In this document: one piece after another, positions 7,016 through 14,400 of the stretch
Layout of the letters: each line of letters starts with the position of its first letter
How positions within the stretch are numbered: the stretch's first letter is position 1
Source of the DNA: Oscillospiraceae bacterium
Lineage (GTDB): Bacteria; Bacillota; Clostridia; Saccharofermentanales; Saccharofermentanaceae
DNA length: 17,753 bases
Direction of reading: 5' to 3'
Assembly (NCBI GenBank): GCA_902803695.1
Contig: CADCQX010000076.1
Span: 1 to 17,753, forward strand
Notes under the pieces: model-generated
Told to the model about the DNA's origin: nothing
What the model saw: only the letters and a program-made list of their open reading frames with translations
Database searches by the model: none
Translations under genes and position numbers: made by a program

Positions 7016-7044
7016 ATTATACAACTAAGATAAGAAAACACCAA
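7016..7044 (-). promoter_or_regulatory. Promoter of the zinc-ribbon protein gene
   Basis: Minus strand TTGGTG (7044-7039), 17-base spacer, perfect TATAAT (7021-7016). It lies between the terminator of the upstream sigma operon and the G-rich ribosome site. Confidence 0.55.
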
Positions 7045-7076
7045 TAAAAAAGGACTGCTTCATGCGAAACAGTCCT
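7043..7076 (-). terminator. Terminator of the ECF sigma / partner operon
   Basis: A stem of 7 bp (7051-7057 with 7070-7076), one mismatch, then 3 more bp around a 4-base loop; minus-strand U tract at 7050-7046. It lies 20 bases after the stop of the putative anti-sigma gene. Its sequence is nearly the same as the terminator at 6151-6180. Confidence 0.8.
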
Positions 7077-7095
7077 TTATCATTCATAAAGTTTA

Positions 7096-8037
7096 TCATC
7101 CTACGTGATATGTATTCTCGTCGTATTTGTAGGTCTGGTAGAGATCCGATTGCTCCAGGAAATAAGGATCCTTCTTGCTCGAGAAACATGAATTGTCAGG
7201 AGCTATACAATAGATATCTTCTCCGTTCCTGACGAAAACAACGTCTTCGCCCTCATGTTCTTCGAGGAATTCATAAAGATCATCAAGCCATATATAGATG
7301 AACATCTGATACTTGAAATCATTTTCGTTCTTTGTAATGGCAACGATACTGATAATGGAATCATCACCATACTGGATATAATACTTGTAACTTACATCTA
7401 TCATCGGCTCGTCAGTTATATCAAGGAAGCTGAATCCGTCAGCGGAGAAATCGAATCCGTTGGAGATCGAATCGCTGAAGCTGACACCTGAATCGCTTAT
7501 GCTCTCGGATACTTCTGACAGATAATCATATCCTTCACCGTCAGTAATGTTCTTATCATTGTTGATGATCGCTACATCACCCTTGTAAAGGGAATCGCCT
7601 GAGGAATCCTTATCTGTCGTACCCGGCTGTGCACCGCCCTGCTGTTGCTGTGAGCTCTGGTTATCCTGATCGGAAGAAGCTCCGGCATCGGAATCTTCAT
7701 CATAAGAATCTTCATCTTCAGAATAAGTCTCGTTTGCAGGAGCCGCAGTGGTCTCCTCGTATTCATATGCAGAACCGTTCTCCTGCATATCGGTTATCGA
7801 ATCCTTTTTACCGCTGCCATCTCCGCCAGTTCTTACAGAAGAGATCTGAGATGTACCCTGATTCATGAAATGAGGGATCAAAATGATGGAACCTATGATA
7901 AGGAAAACTCCTGCAGCAGCACAAAGACTTATGATAGTCGTGCGGCGTCTGAGATTAGTAACCTTGGCCGGCTTCTCTAAAACGAGAAGATCATCATCTA
8001 TATCATTGATCTTATCCAAGAAATCTAATCCGTTCAT
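7096..8037 (-). CDS. Single-pass membrane protein, putative anti-sigma factor
   Basis: 313 residues. A cytoplasmic N-terminus (1-32), one membrane helix (about 34-56), a long Ser/Gln/Asp/Glu-rich low-complexity stretch (60-150) and an extracytoplasmic C-terminal domain (about 180-313) with no family I recognise. Its ATG overlaps the sigma-factor stop codon (ATGA, 8034-8037), so the two are translationally coupled, which is the usual arrangement of ECF sigma factors and membrane anti-sigma factors. No HxxxCxxC zinc anti-sigma motif is visible and the cytoplasmic part is only about 32 residues, so inhibition would rely on a short segment. The anti-sigma role rests on gene order and topology. 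Two Cys (near 276 and 284) in the outer domain could form a disulfide. Confidence 0.75.
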   Translation of the reverse strand: MNGLDFLDKINDIDDDLLVLEKPAKVTNLRRRTTIISLCAAAGVFLIIGSIILIPHFMNQGTSQISSVRTGGDGSGKKDSITDMQENGSAYEYEETTAAPANETYSEDEDSYDEDSDAGASSDQDNQSSQQQQGGAQPGTTDKDSSGDSLYKGDVAIINNDKNITDGEGYDYLSEVSESISDSGVSFSDSISNGFDFSADGFSFLDITDEPMIDVSYKYYIQYGDDSIISIVAITKNENDFKYQMFIYIWLDDLYEFLEEHEGEDVVFVRNGEDIYCIAPDNSCFSSKKDPYFLEQSDLYQTYKYDENTYHVG

Positions 8038-8600
8038 AGATAGAATCCCTCCTTTCCAAGATACTCCTTAAGAGATGCTCTCATCCTGAAAAGGATCGTC
8101 TTGATCTTGCCTTCGCTTATTCCGAGTTCTTCAGATATCTCGGCGATCGACTGCATGTGCCAGTAGCGTCTGACAAAGACCTGTCTCTTCTCAGCGGATA
8201 CTCCCCTTAAAAAGTCACTTACGAGTTTACTCAGTGTCTGGCTGTCCATCTCATCGTCCACGCTATCAGGTGAACAGACAACATTCTCAAGCTCCGTCGT
8301 AAGCTCAAGGACCACAGCATTCCTTTTCTGGGCTACATTGCTGCGCAATCTGTTGATCGCTATAGCTCTGACTATCTTTCCGAGGAACGGGAAAAAGTAC
8401 GTTCTCGGTTCATGCGGCGGGATCGAATTCCAAGTCTTAAGGTACGTGTCGTTCTCGCACTCCATCGCCGACTCTTCGTCGTTGATGACGTTGTTCGCGA
8501 GATGACGTATCGCACGTCCGTATTTCTCGGAAGTATGAGTTATCGCGCTCTCATCCCTTGCAAGATAAAGATCGACAATTGCCGAATCATCGATAGCCAA
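8034..8600 (-). CDS. RNA polymerase ECF sigma factor
   Basis: 188 residues. Region 2 spans about 20-90 (ending in FFPFLGKIVRAIAINRLR); an acidic linker follows; region 4 is a helix-turn-helix at about 140-183 (SIAEISEELGISEGKIKTILFRMR). It directs RNA polymerase to alternative promoters, presumably after release from the membrane partner encoded by the overlapping downstream gene. The start is TTG at 8600: AAGGAGG lies seven bases upstream and no in-frame ATG is nearby. A TGAAAC-N16-TTGATA promoter lies about 30 bases above the ribosome site, so autoregulation is likely, and a matching promoter at 15387-15416 is a candidate target. Confidence 0.92.
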   Translation of the reverse strand: MAIDDSAIVDLYLARDESAITHTSEKYGRAIRHLANNVINDEESAMECENDTYLKTWNSIPPHEPRTYFFPFLGKIVRAIAINRLRSNVAQKRNAVVLELTTELENVVCSPDSVDDEMDSQTLSKLVSDFLRGVSAEKRQVFVRRYWHMQSIAEISEELGISEGKIKTILFRMRASLKEYLGKEGFYL

Positions 8601-8636
8601 GACCTAGCCTCCTTAGAACTGCGGCCTTTACTTTAT

Positions 8637-8666
8637 ATATCAACAAAGGTGCCGCTTAGGTTTCAC
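8637..8666 (-). promoter_or_regulatory. ECF-type autoregulatory promoter of the sigma operon
   Basis: Minus strand GTGAAACCT (8666-8658), ten variable bases, then TTTGTTGATAT (8647-8637): -35 TGAAAC and -10 TTGATA with 16 bases between. An A/T-rich block of T and A runs lies just upstream. The same two blocks with identical spacing recur at 15387-15416. A start near 8630 leaves a short leader to the TTG. Confidence 0.75.
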
Positions 8667-8751
8667 TTTTTTAGAAAAAATTTTAAAAATCTTCCTGAAT
8701 GATTATATCATCACTTCTTAATAATAAGAAATATTGTGTTTCTTTTGTCTT

Positions 8752-8787
8752 TTTTTCGAAAAAAAGTGCCGGAAAAACCGACACTTT
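8752..8787 (-). terminator. Strong leftward terminator with no adjacent leftward gene
   Basis: Read on the minus strand, a 10-bp stem (8786-8777 with 8771-8762, one G-U pair; that position is mismatched on the plus strand) with a 5-base U loop is followed by a U tract and TTTTTTCGAAAAAA. It must serve a leftward transcript, yet the neighbouring gene at 8949-9461 is rightward; metY read-through or a small RNA is the likely client. Confidence 0.75.
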
Positions 8788-8948
8788 CTTCGTCTATGGC
8801 AATACTTATGCAAATTGATTGGCTTTAAATGTTTTCGAGCAATTTCAGAGAGATGGTCAAAATAGAAATGGCTCTTTTGGTCTTCCCCTCTATTTACATA
8901 ATTCAAATTTTTATTAATATTTGATTAGTTGTTGTTTGGGAGGACTAT

Positions 8949-9461
8949 ATGAATAAGAAAAAAATACTGTTGGTCTGCTACATTCTGGCCAGCATTCTCG
9001 CATTACTCGCATTTACACAGGTGCTGATCACCGTCGATGTATCAGGCTACAAGAGTGAGCTTTCCGAGGTATACAGCTATGTTTCAAAACAGACCCCGGC
9101 CACTCAACAAGCCGCTAGTATTCGCGGTTACGAGTCATATTTTTTCTGGCCGGCACTCGTCTGCTCCATCATCGGAAGTATCAGCTGCATCGCTAAATAC
9201 AAGAGAGGTCTGGTCACGGCCATGGGTCTTTGCACTGTAGCAGATCTGATCGCAATGGCTTATATGACCGCTTTTACCAAGGACTTTCTCATTGAAAAAT
9301 TCATGATCGGTTACATGATCGATCCCGCCATATTAAAGAAGGCGGGAGTCGAAGTTGTAACTACTTTGGGTCCTTGCTTTTATCTCGGAATCGCCGGCGC
9401 AGTTCTGATCGCAGTATTCACGATACTTATCTTCATCTACGTTCCGGCTGACGAGTATTGA
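8949..9461 (+). CDS. Small membrane protein with four predicted helices, unknown function
   Basis: 170 residues. Four hydrophobic segments (about 6-28, 64-84, 88-110, 140-165), with an extracytoplasmic loop of about 35 residues between the first two and another of about 25 between the third and fourth. No conserved family is recognised. GGGAGG six bases before the ATG gives a confident start. Its stop codon (9459-9461) directly abuts the stop of convergent metY (9462-9464) with no room for a terminator on either side, so the two mRNAs must overlap at their 3' ends. Confidence 0.82.
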   Translation: MNKKKILLVCYILASILALLAFTQVLITVDVSGYKSELSEVYSYVSKQTPATQQAASIRGYESYFFWPALVCSIIGSISCIAKYKRGLVTAMGLCTVADLIAMAYMTAFTKDFLIEKFMIGYMIDPAILKKAGVEVVTTLGPCFYLGIAGAVLIAVFTILIFIYVPADEY

Positions 9462-10748
9462 TCAAGCCTTTGCTGCTGCAAAACCGTTCTCAAGATCGGC
9501 AATGATATCGTCGATGTGCTCTGTACCGATGGAGAGTCTGATGGTATTTCCCTTGATGCCCAATTCCTCGAGTTCCTCAGCAGGAAGCTGGGAGTGAGTT
9601 GTTGTTGCAGGATGGATAACAAGACTCTTAACATCTGCTACATTAGCAAGAAGTGAGAAGATCTTAAGGTTATCAATGAACTTCCAAGCCTCAGCTTCGC
9701 CGCCCTTGATATCGAATGTGAAGATGGATGCTCCGCCGTTCGGGAAGTACTTCTTGTAAAGTTCGTGATCAGGGTGATCCTCGATAGCAGGATGATTGAT
9801 CTTTTCTACCTGCGGATGATTCTTAAGGAAGTCGATGACTTTCTTAGTATTTTCTGCGTGTCTTTCAAGTCTCAGTGAAAGAGTCTCGATTCCCTGGAGA
9901 AGCAAGAATGCATTGAATGGTGAGATAGCTGCACCCGTGTCTCTCAAAATGATCGCTCTGATATATGTAACGAATGCTGCAGGTCCTACTGCATCAAAGA
10001 ATGAGATACCGTGATAGCTCGGGTTAGGATCAGTGATGTTCTTGAAAAGACCGCTGGCCTTATAGTCGAACTTACCTGACTCGATGATGACACCGCCCAA
10101 TGTTGTTCCGTGACCGCCGATAAACTTAGTAGCGGAATGAACAACGATATCTGCACCGTACTCGAATGGTCTGATGAGGTAAGGAGTACCGAATGTGTTA
10201 TCAACTACGAGCGGGATCTTATGCTCGTGAGCAAGAGAAGCAAGTGCTTCGATATCCGGGATGTCACTATTAGGGTTACCGAGTGTCTCGATGTAGATAG
10301 CTCTTGTGTTTGATGTGATCGCATTCTTAACTTCATCCAGATCATGGATATTTACGAATGTTGTATTGATGCCGTACTGTGGAAGTGTATTAGAAAGAAG
10401 GTTGAAGCTTCCTCCATAGATAGAGCTCTGTGCTACGATGTGACCGCCGTTAGCCGCGAGAGCCTGGATAGTGTATGTGATAGCAGCTGCACCGGATGCT
10501 ACTGCAAGTGCTGCGCTTCCTCCCTCAAGAGCGGCGATCCTGCTCTCGAGAACTCCCTCTGTAGGATTCGTAAGTCTTCCGTATACGTTGCCGGCATCCT
10601 TTAGTGCGAATCTGTCAGCTGCGTGCTGGCTGTTATGGAATACATATGATGTTGTCTGATAGATCGGTACTGCTCTTGCATCTGTTACCGGATCTGCCTG
10701 TTCCTGTCCTACGTGAAGCTGAAGTGTCTCGAATTTATAATTACTCAT
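9462..10748 (-). CDS. metY: O-acetylhomoserine sulfhydrylase (aminocarboxypropyltransferase), PLP-dependent
   Basis: 428 residues, the normal length of MetY-type Cys/Met-metabolism enzymes. It makes homocysteine from O-acetylhomoserine and sulfide, the direct sulfhydrylation route to methionine. Hallmarks are YGRLTNPT (Tyr56, Arg58), the ASGAAAI phosphate-binding turn (84-90), Asp183 for the pyridine nitrogen and the SATKFIGGHGT motif with PLP-binding Lys208. The FGTPYLIRPFEYGAD and GNTIRLSIGTEHIDDI regions are typical of this branch rather than of cystathionine gamma-synthases, though substrate preference cannot be proven. AAGGAG precedes the ATG. A 255-nt leader with a Met/Cys-rich small reading frame and alternative hairpins precedes it, implying attenuation by amino-acid supply. 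The gene stands alone. Confidence 0.93.
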   Translation of the reverse strand: MSNYKFETLQLHVGQEQADPVTDARAVPIYQTTSYVFHNSQHAADRFALKDAGNVYGRLTNPTEGVLESRIAALEGGSAALAVASGAAAITYTIQALAANGGHIVAQSSIYGGSFNLLSNTLPQYGINTTFVNIHDLDEVKNAITSNTRAIYIETLGNPNSDIPDIEALASLAHEHKIPLVVDNTFGTPYLIRPFEYGADIVVHSATKFIGGHGTTLGGVIIESGKFDYKASGLFKNITDPNPSYHGISFFDAVGPAAFVTYIRAIILRDTGAAISPFNAFLLLQGIETLSLRLERHAENTKKVIDFLKNHPQVEKINHPAIEDHPDHELYKKYFPNGGASIFTFDIKGGEAEAWKFIDNLKIFSLLANVADVKSLVIHPATTTHSQLPAEELEELGIKGNTIRLSIGTEHIDDIIADLENGFAAAKA

Positions 10749-10794
10749 GGTTTTAATCTCCTTAAATAGTGTTTTGTTTTTGTTTTGTTTTTCG

Positions 10795-10826
10795 AAAAAA
10801 ATGGGGGCTTACTTTATTAAGCTCCC
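10795..10826 (-). terminator. Attenuator terminator in the metY leader
   Basis: Minus strand GGGAGCTTA (10826-10818) pairs with TAAGCCCCC (10811-10803) with one mismatch around a 6-base loop, followed by seven U (10801-10795). It stands before metY, with 46 bases to the start codon, so it would stop transcription before the gene. Confidence 0.8.
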
Positions 10827-10909
10827 GAACATCAAGGCAAAAGTCTTTTTATCTTTTTGAGGCACAACATCGCTTGTCGTCTGCCCCGGCCTTTATCGAT
10901 GCTCGGGAG
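10822..10909 (-). promoter_or_regulatory. Antiterminator pairing of the metY leader
   Basis: Minus strand CTCCCGAGCATC (10909-10898) is complementary over 12 bp (one G-U) to GATGTTCGGGAG (10833-10822), extendable by a G-U and an A-U pair. The 3' arm contains GGGAG, the 5' arm of the terminator, so the two structures exclude each other. The 5' arm lies inside the leader reading frame, about 12 bases after its first Cys-Cys codons. An internal hairpin (10859-10887) and a competing local stem (10904-10908 with 10884-10888) also exist. Confidence 0.7.
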
Positions 10910-10962
10910 TTAAACATTCGACAACACATCATCTGTGTGTTTGTTCTTGTAATGTTCGACAT
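10849..10962 (-). CDS. Met/Cys-rich leader peptide of metY (attenuation peptide)
   Basis: 37 codons from ATG (10962) to TAA (10851-10849). The peptide begins MSNITRTNTQ, continues MMCCRMFNSR and contains a second Cys-Cys at residues 32-33. It has three internal Met and four Cys, arranged as Met11-Met12-Cys13-Cys14 and Met16, which is far from random. AAAGGAG lies about ten bases before the ATG. The frame ends before the terminator and overlaps the 5' antiterminator arm. No hydrophobic or folded-protein character is seen. It lies in the transcribed leader of a methionine/homocysteine biosynthesis gene, so ribosome pausing at Met/Cys codons is the likely role. It is too short for normal gene callers. 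Confidence 0.72.
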   Translation of the reverse strand: MSNITRTNTQMMCCRMFNSRASIKAGADDKRCCASKR

Positions 10963-11010
10963 AGCTTTGTGTCTCCTTTCGTTTGGTCTGTTGTCCCTGC
11001 GGACATTTGT

Positions 11011-11038
11011 ATGTTATCACATTCACCTACCAAGTCAA
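11011..11038 (-). promoter_or_regulatory. Promoter of the metY leader
   Basis: Minus strand TTGACT (11038-11033, five of six), 16-base spacer, TAACAT (11016-11011, four of six). A start near 11004 gives a leader of about 255 nt carrying the leader peptide, antiterminator and terminator. Confidence 0.6.
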
Positions 11039-11104
11039 TGGGTAAGACAATAGGCCTTTTTTATTGGTTAATATAACCTGAGCTTATAACCTGAAAATGC
11101 CCGT

Positions 11105-11140
11105 AAAAAAAGGGTGGCCCGCCTTGGGGAAGGACGGGCC
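11105..11140 (-). terminator. Terminator of the DUF4838 gene
   Basis: A GC-rich stem (11116-11125 with 11130-11140, one bulged base, 4-base loop) followed on the minus strand by ACCC and seven U (11111-11105). Plus-strand sequence after the stem has no T run, so it works leftward. Confidence 0.8.
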
Positions 11141-11195
11141 GGGGCAAATACAAATGGTTTTATAGGATTGTTAACTAACTAATTTATTATCAGCT

Positions 11196-11252
11196 CTTCC
11201 CGTAACGACTACCCGGAAGGGAAAGGGTTATAAGAGTAGCCGAAACGGGAAG
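11196..11252 (-). ncRNA. Structured 3'-UTR element, unknown function
   Basis: CTTCCCG (11196-11202) pairs with CGGGAAG (11246-11252). After a symmetrical 3x3 internal loop, a second 7-bp stem (11206-11212 with 11236-11242) forms around a 23-base apical segment. One position is a mismatch on the plus strand but a G-U pair on the minus strand, so the leftward transcript is the folded one. It begins 25 bases after the DUF4838 stop codon and has no U tract. Confidence 0.4.
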
Positions 11253-11277
11253 GTGATCACTTGGTCATGACCCTGAA

Positions 11278-14200
11278 CTAGTTTTTGGGATACCAGTTGT
11301 CAGGTGTCTTATCGAGATAAGGCGATGCCGCCTTTTTTCTTCCTCCGATACCGATGAAGAAGAAGTCGTTCTTATAGGTATCGAAGATATCGTCAAAGAG
11401 TTCTTTGTTCTTAGCTCTGTAAGTGCTCGAATCAGCGAACTCATATACCTTCAATGTTGACTTGACGAGACGCCAGCAAACATGGGTTCGTCCGGTCCTG
11501 AACTGGTGCTCGGCCGTATCATTTGCCGCAGCTTCCAGAGCCATATTCCAGTAGTATTCGCACAGAGCGATCTGGTCATCAGGCATCCTGTTATGCGCAT
11601 CCATAGCCGTAGGATAGTCATTTGCAAAGACCTGCAGCATGGTGCTGTCATAAGTCATACAATGACCTCTGTGATACCAGGCGTTCGGCGTACAGTTCGA
11701 TCCTGCCGCATGATTCTTTGCCTGAGTTTCCATGATGTCCAGAGCCTGGACGATATACTGTCCGCTCTCGCCGTAGAACTCGTGACAGAAGAACTGGATC
11801 TCCATCTGCCAATCTGCGTAAGGGTTTTCGAGAAGGACAACAGAAAGGTAATTTCTGAGGTCACCGAATTCGGTATTACATCTGTTATGAGCATCGTTAC
11901 TCTGGAGGTAAACTCCGGAGACACCGAGTTCGTCATAGTACCTTATGTCATGAGCGATGCAGTAGAGATTCATGTATGGTCCGCTGGTGGCGGCCCAGTT
12001 GGCGTTGTAGTCCCAGATCCAGAGATTGGCTTGACCGTTTTTGACAAGCTGAGCCCAGCCCTTAAGATATTCGATATCCTCTTTGTTTCTCTCGCAGGAC
12101 TGATCGTCGCAGTCGTGCGCATAGCAACGGTTGATGGCTGCATAACGGACGATTACGTGATCATCTATATACATCCACTTCCACTGGTTCGAGCCTTCGC
12201 CCCACTGATCTACAGGCGGCTGGAATGTCCATGTGTAAGCGAGCATATCTACGTAAACGTTTGTATAACCGGCATTCTTAATATCAGCTGAAAGCTTGTT
12301 GCAGATATTGAGATAAAGAGCAGCATCGAGTATGCCCTGCTTGTTGCTCTGCTTGCCCTTCTCGTGTTCGAAACGGAACTTATAGCACTCAGAACATTCG
12401 CAGTAATAAGGATTATCCTCCTGGGTGATACTAAGGATCTGCATAGGGGCATTCGGATCGTATACATTGCTCTCGAGGATCTCAAAAGCATGCTTCTTGA
12501 TCTGTTCGTATACTTCAGGATTAGAAAGGCAAAGCTGAACAGCCATACGCTCTTTTCCTACCTGTGCGAACCAGTTCGGATGATCCGCGAAATTGTCAGG
12601 TGATACATATTCTCTAAGAAGCGTATGTGCCTGACCTGGCTGAAGTCCGTTATAGTCTCCGCCGAGGCTCAGATACCATGACTCGTAGAACGGCTGGCTG
12701 CTCTGTGAAAGATCGGCATAGAAACCATTGACGCCGTTAGCAAGCCAGAACATACGGTTATCACCGGTACCGCCCTTACCGAAACAAACGTCGATATCGG
12801 TAAACGTAAACGGACGCTCGTAATCATATTCGATGGAAGTCGAATACTTGAAGTGATCCTGATTTGTTTTATAACCGTCTTCGAAAGACAGCCAGAAATA
12901 TCCGCCACAAAGAGCCAGGAACTTAACAGCGCCGTCAATGGTGCCGCGTGTGCCGATTCCGATAATGGATATACCGTTCGTATATGACTTGATCTTATAT
13001 GCTCCGCTCGATGAATACTTCATCGTTCCGTGAGGACGGTTCGTATTACCGACGGAGATCTCAAAAGTGCTGCCCTGAGCTGTCGAATCCTTGATGATCG
13101 AAGGAGTATATCCGTCCAATGCTCCGATATACCTCTGGAGAAGGTTTGCAGCATACTGCTCCTGCTCGGTCGCTTTCGAAGGAATGACGATATTGGCCTT
13201 AGGCATATTTGTCGTATACTTACTGTTCTTATAAGCTGAGATACCCGTAGCGATCGTCGGAACTACGGAAGGCGTAGTTGACGGGTTCGCTGTAACTGTA
13301 GGATTAGTTGTCGGATTTGTAGTCGGATCAGGAGTACTGCTCTTTCCGAAATACAATTTGGATGATTTACTGAGAGCCATTACGTATCTCAATAGTTCCT
13401 TAAGGGAATTGGAACCGACAGCATAGACATCCTTGACGCATGTCTCAACGCTGGTCTTATATGTTCCGCTAATCTGCTTACTTCCCTTCTTGACGACGGC
13501 AGTGATCTGTGTCGAGAAATCAGGAGATCCGATACCGTAGATAGGAGCTACGTAATAACCAATGCTGCTGTCATATTTGAACTCGTCTTTGGTAACTGTT
13601 ATCTTCTTCATCTCGTCAGTTACGGATTTATATGTAACCTCAAGGACTGTGTCTGAAGACGGTGTACCGTTAAACTTGATATACGCATTAATGTACGCGT
13701 TATAATCATCAGCCAAAATGAAATTATCGATAGTGCAAGACGATCCCGACATCGCACTAAATGAATAGTGCGATGAGAAGCTTGAAGGAAGCTGGGACGC
13801 ATAGCTTTTCTGTGTTGATGTAAGTGAGCTGTTCGGAAGAGATGATGTGTTTATTCCGAAATACTTCTGGGCAGCTGCACCGAAATTAAGCATATCAACG
13901 CATACTGTGCGAAGCTTTTTGTCGGAATCGGATGTTCCGTTCTGGTGCGCTTTCAGAGTGTCCATTACATAATCTTTTACGGTGAACTTATCCACTTCAC
14001 TGAAAACGGTCGAAGAACCCTTATCTGCATAGACAGTCGCCTTGATGATGTTATTCATCTCAACGGAACTTATGCCGTTAAAAGAGAATACATACTGGCC
14101 GTCCTGCACCGTGTAATCAGTAAGATCATATTCTTCCCATGTGTAGTTGGAAGATGAATTACCGAAGACCTGCTTTTCTATATGAAGTCTTAAGTTGGAA

Positions 14201-14400
14201 AATGATTCAGTGGAATTAAACTTAACTTTGTAGATGATACCCGGATTACTCTGCAAAGCTACTGAATGAGTAAGAGTAACGTTAAGATGGGATGCTGCAT
14301 AAAGATCCTGATGCTGGAAAGCAATTACGAGCACCAAAACAAGAGCGAATAACAATGATTCGATCCTGACTAATCGTGAATACCTGCTCTCCCTTGACAT
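11278..14400 (-). CDS. Secreted DUF4838 (alpha-glucuronidase-like) multidomain protein
   Basis: 1040 residues. Signal peptide about 1-36 (hydrophobic 16-28, probable cleavage LYA-AS). Residues 40-350 are a surface module with VCVDMLNFGAAAQKYFG (166-182), a motif I recall from other clostridial secreted proteins. A Thr/Pro/Asn linker (355-385) follows. Residues 400-520 resemble the N-terminal domain of GH67 alpha-glucuronidases (IVIPSKATEQEQYAANLLQRY); the rest carries DUF4838, with SITQEDNPYYCECSEC (657-672; Cys667, 669, 672) and further Cys at 759-769 that might bind metal or form disulfides. A role on polysaccharide or glycan is inferred from family context; no catalytic residue can be assigned. 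No dockerin, LPXTG or SLH anchor is seen, so it may be released. The ribosome site is weak (AGG seven bases before the ATG). The gene stands alone. Confidence 0.8.
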   Translation of the reverse strand: MSRESRYSRLVRIESLLFALVLVLVIAFQHQDLYAASHLNVTLTHSVALQSNPGIIYKVKFNSTESFSNLRLHIEKQVFGNSSSNYTWEEYDLTDYTVQDGQYVFSFNGISSVEMNNIIKATVYADKGSSTVFSEVDKFTVKDYVMDTLKAHQNGTSDSDKKLRTVCVDMLNFGAAAQKYFGINTSSLPNSSLTSTQKSYASQLPSSFSSHYSFSAMSGSSCTIDNFILADDYNAYINAYIKFNGTPSSDTVLEVTYKSVTDEMKKITVTKDEFKYDSSIGYYVAPIYGIGSPDFSTQITAVVKKGSKQISGTYKTSVETCVKDVYAVGSNSLKELLRYVMALSKSSKLYFGKSSTPDPTTNPTTNPTVTANPSTTPSVVPTIATGISAYKNSKYTTNMPKANIVIPSKATEQEQYAANLLQRYIGALDGYTPSIIKDSTAQGSTFEISVGNTNRPHGTMKYSSSGAYKIKSYTNGISIIGIGTRGTIDGAVKFLALCGGYFWLSFEDGYKTNQDHFKYSTSIEYDYERPFTFTDIDVCFGKGGTGDNRMFWLANGVNGFYADLSQSSQPFYESWYLSLGGDYNGLQPGQAHTLLREYVSPDNFADHPNWFAQVGKERMAVQLCLSNPEVYEQIKKHAFEILESNVYDPNAPMQILSITQEDNPYYCECSECYKFRFEHEKGKQSNKQGILDAALYLNICNKLSADIKNAGYTNVYVDMLAYTWTFQPPVDQWGEGSNQWKWMYIDDHVIVRYAAINRCYAHDCDDQSCERNKEDIEYLKGWAQLVKNGQANLWIWDYNANWAATSGPYMNLYCIAHDIRYYDELGVSGVYLQSNDAHNRCNTEFGDLRNYLSVVLLENPYADWQMEIQFFCHEFYGESGQYIVQALDIMETQAKNHAAGSNCTPNAWYHRGHCMTYDSTMLQVFANDYPTAMDAHNRMPDDQIALCEYYWNMALEAAANDTAEHQFRTGRTHVCWRLVKSTLKVYEFADSSTYRAKNKELFDDIFDTYKNDFFFIGIGGRKKAASPYLDKTPDNWYPKN

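Larger units (their letters stand above)
8614..8948. other. 335-bp intergenic region between the sigma operon and a rightward membrane-protein gene
   Basis: It holds the leftward ECF promoter (8637-8666), the leftward orphan terminator (8752-8787) and the unassigned upstream region of the gene at 8949. A TTG-initiated 62-codon minus-strand frame (8718-8906) overlaps the terminator and has no ribosome site, so it is not called. No clear promoter for 8949 was found beyond an A/T-rich stretch near 8905-8930. Confidence 0.6.
10749..11277. other. 529-bp region between metY and the DUF4838 gene
   Basis: All recognisable elements are leftward. From right to left: a two-stem RNA hairpin (11196-11252), the terminator of the DUF4838 gene (11105-11140), a short unassigned stretch, the metY promoter (11011-11038) and the metY attenuation leader (10749-11004). 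I saw no SAM riboswitch core and no T-box. Confidence 0.7.

Noticed and set aside
6983..7024. N-terminal extension of the zinc-ribbon protein
   Set aside because: It reads through the ribosome-binding site and lies at the predicted transcription start; the ATG at 6982 gives the usual MAFCQNCG start.
8718..8906. Leftward 62-codon frame
   Set aside because: It begins at TTG without a ribosome site and runs through a strong terminator hairpin; composition is not protein-like.
10749..11010. SAM-I (S-box) riboswitch or T-box for metY
   Set aside because: The conserved S-box core and the T-box sequence AGGGTGGNACCGCG are absent; the leader instead fits a peptide attenuator.
10769..11053. Rightward 94-codon frame over the metY leader
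   Set aside because: It is antisense to the leader peptide, terminator and promoter, and lacks a ribosome site.
11109..11125. AGGGTGGCCCGCC resembling a T-box sequence on the plus strand
   Set aside because: It is one arm of the leftward GC-rich terminator, and no rightward gene follows.
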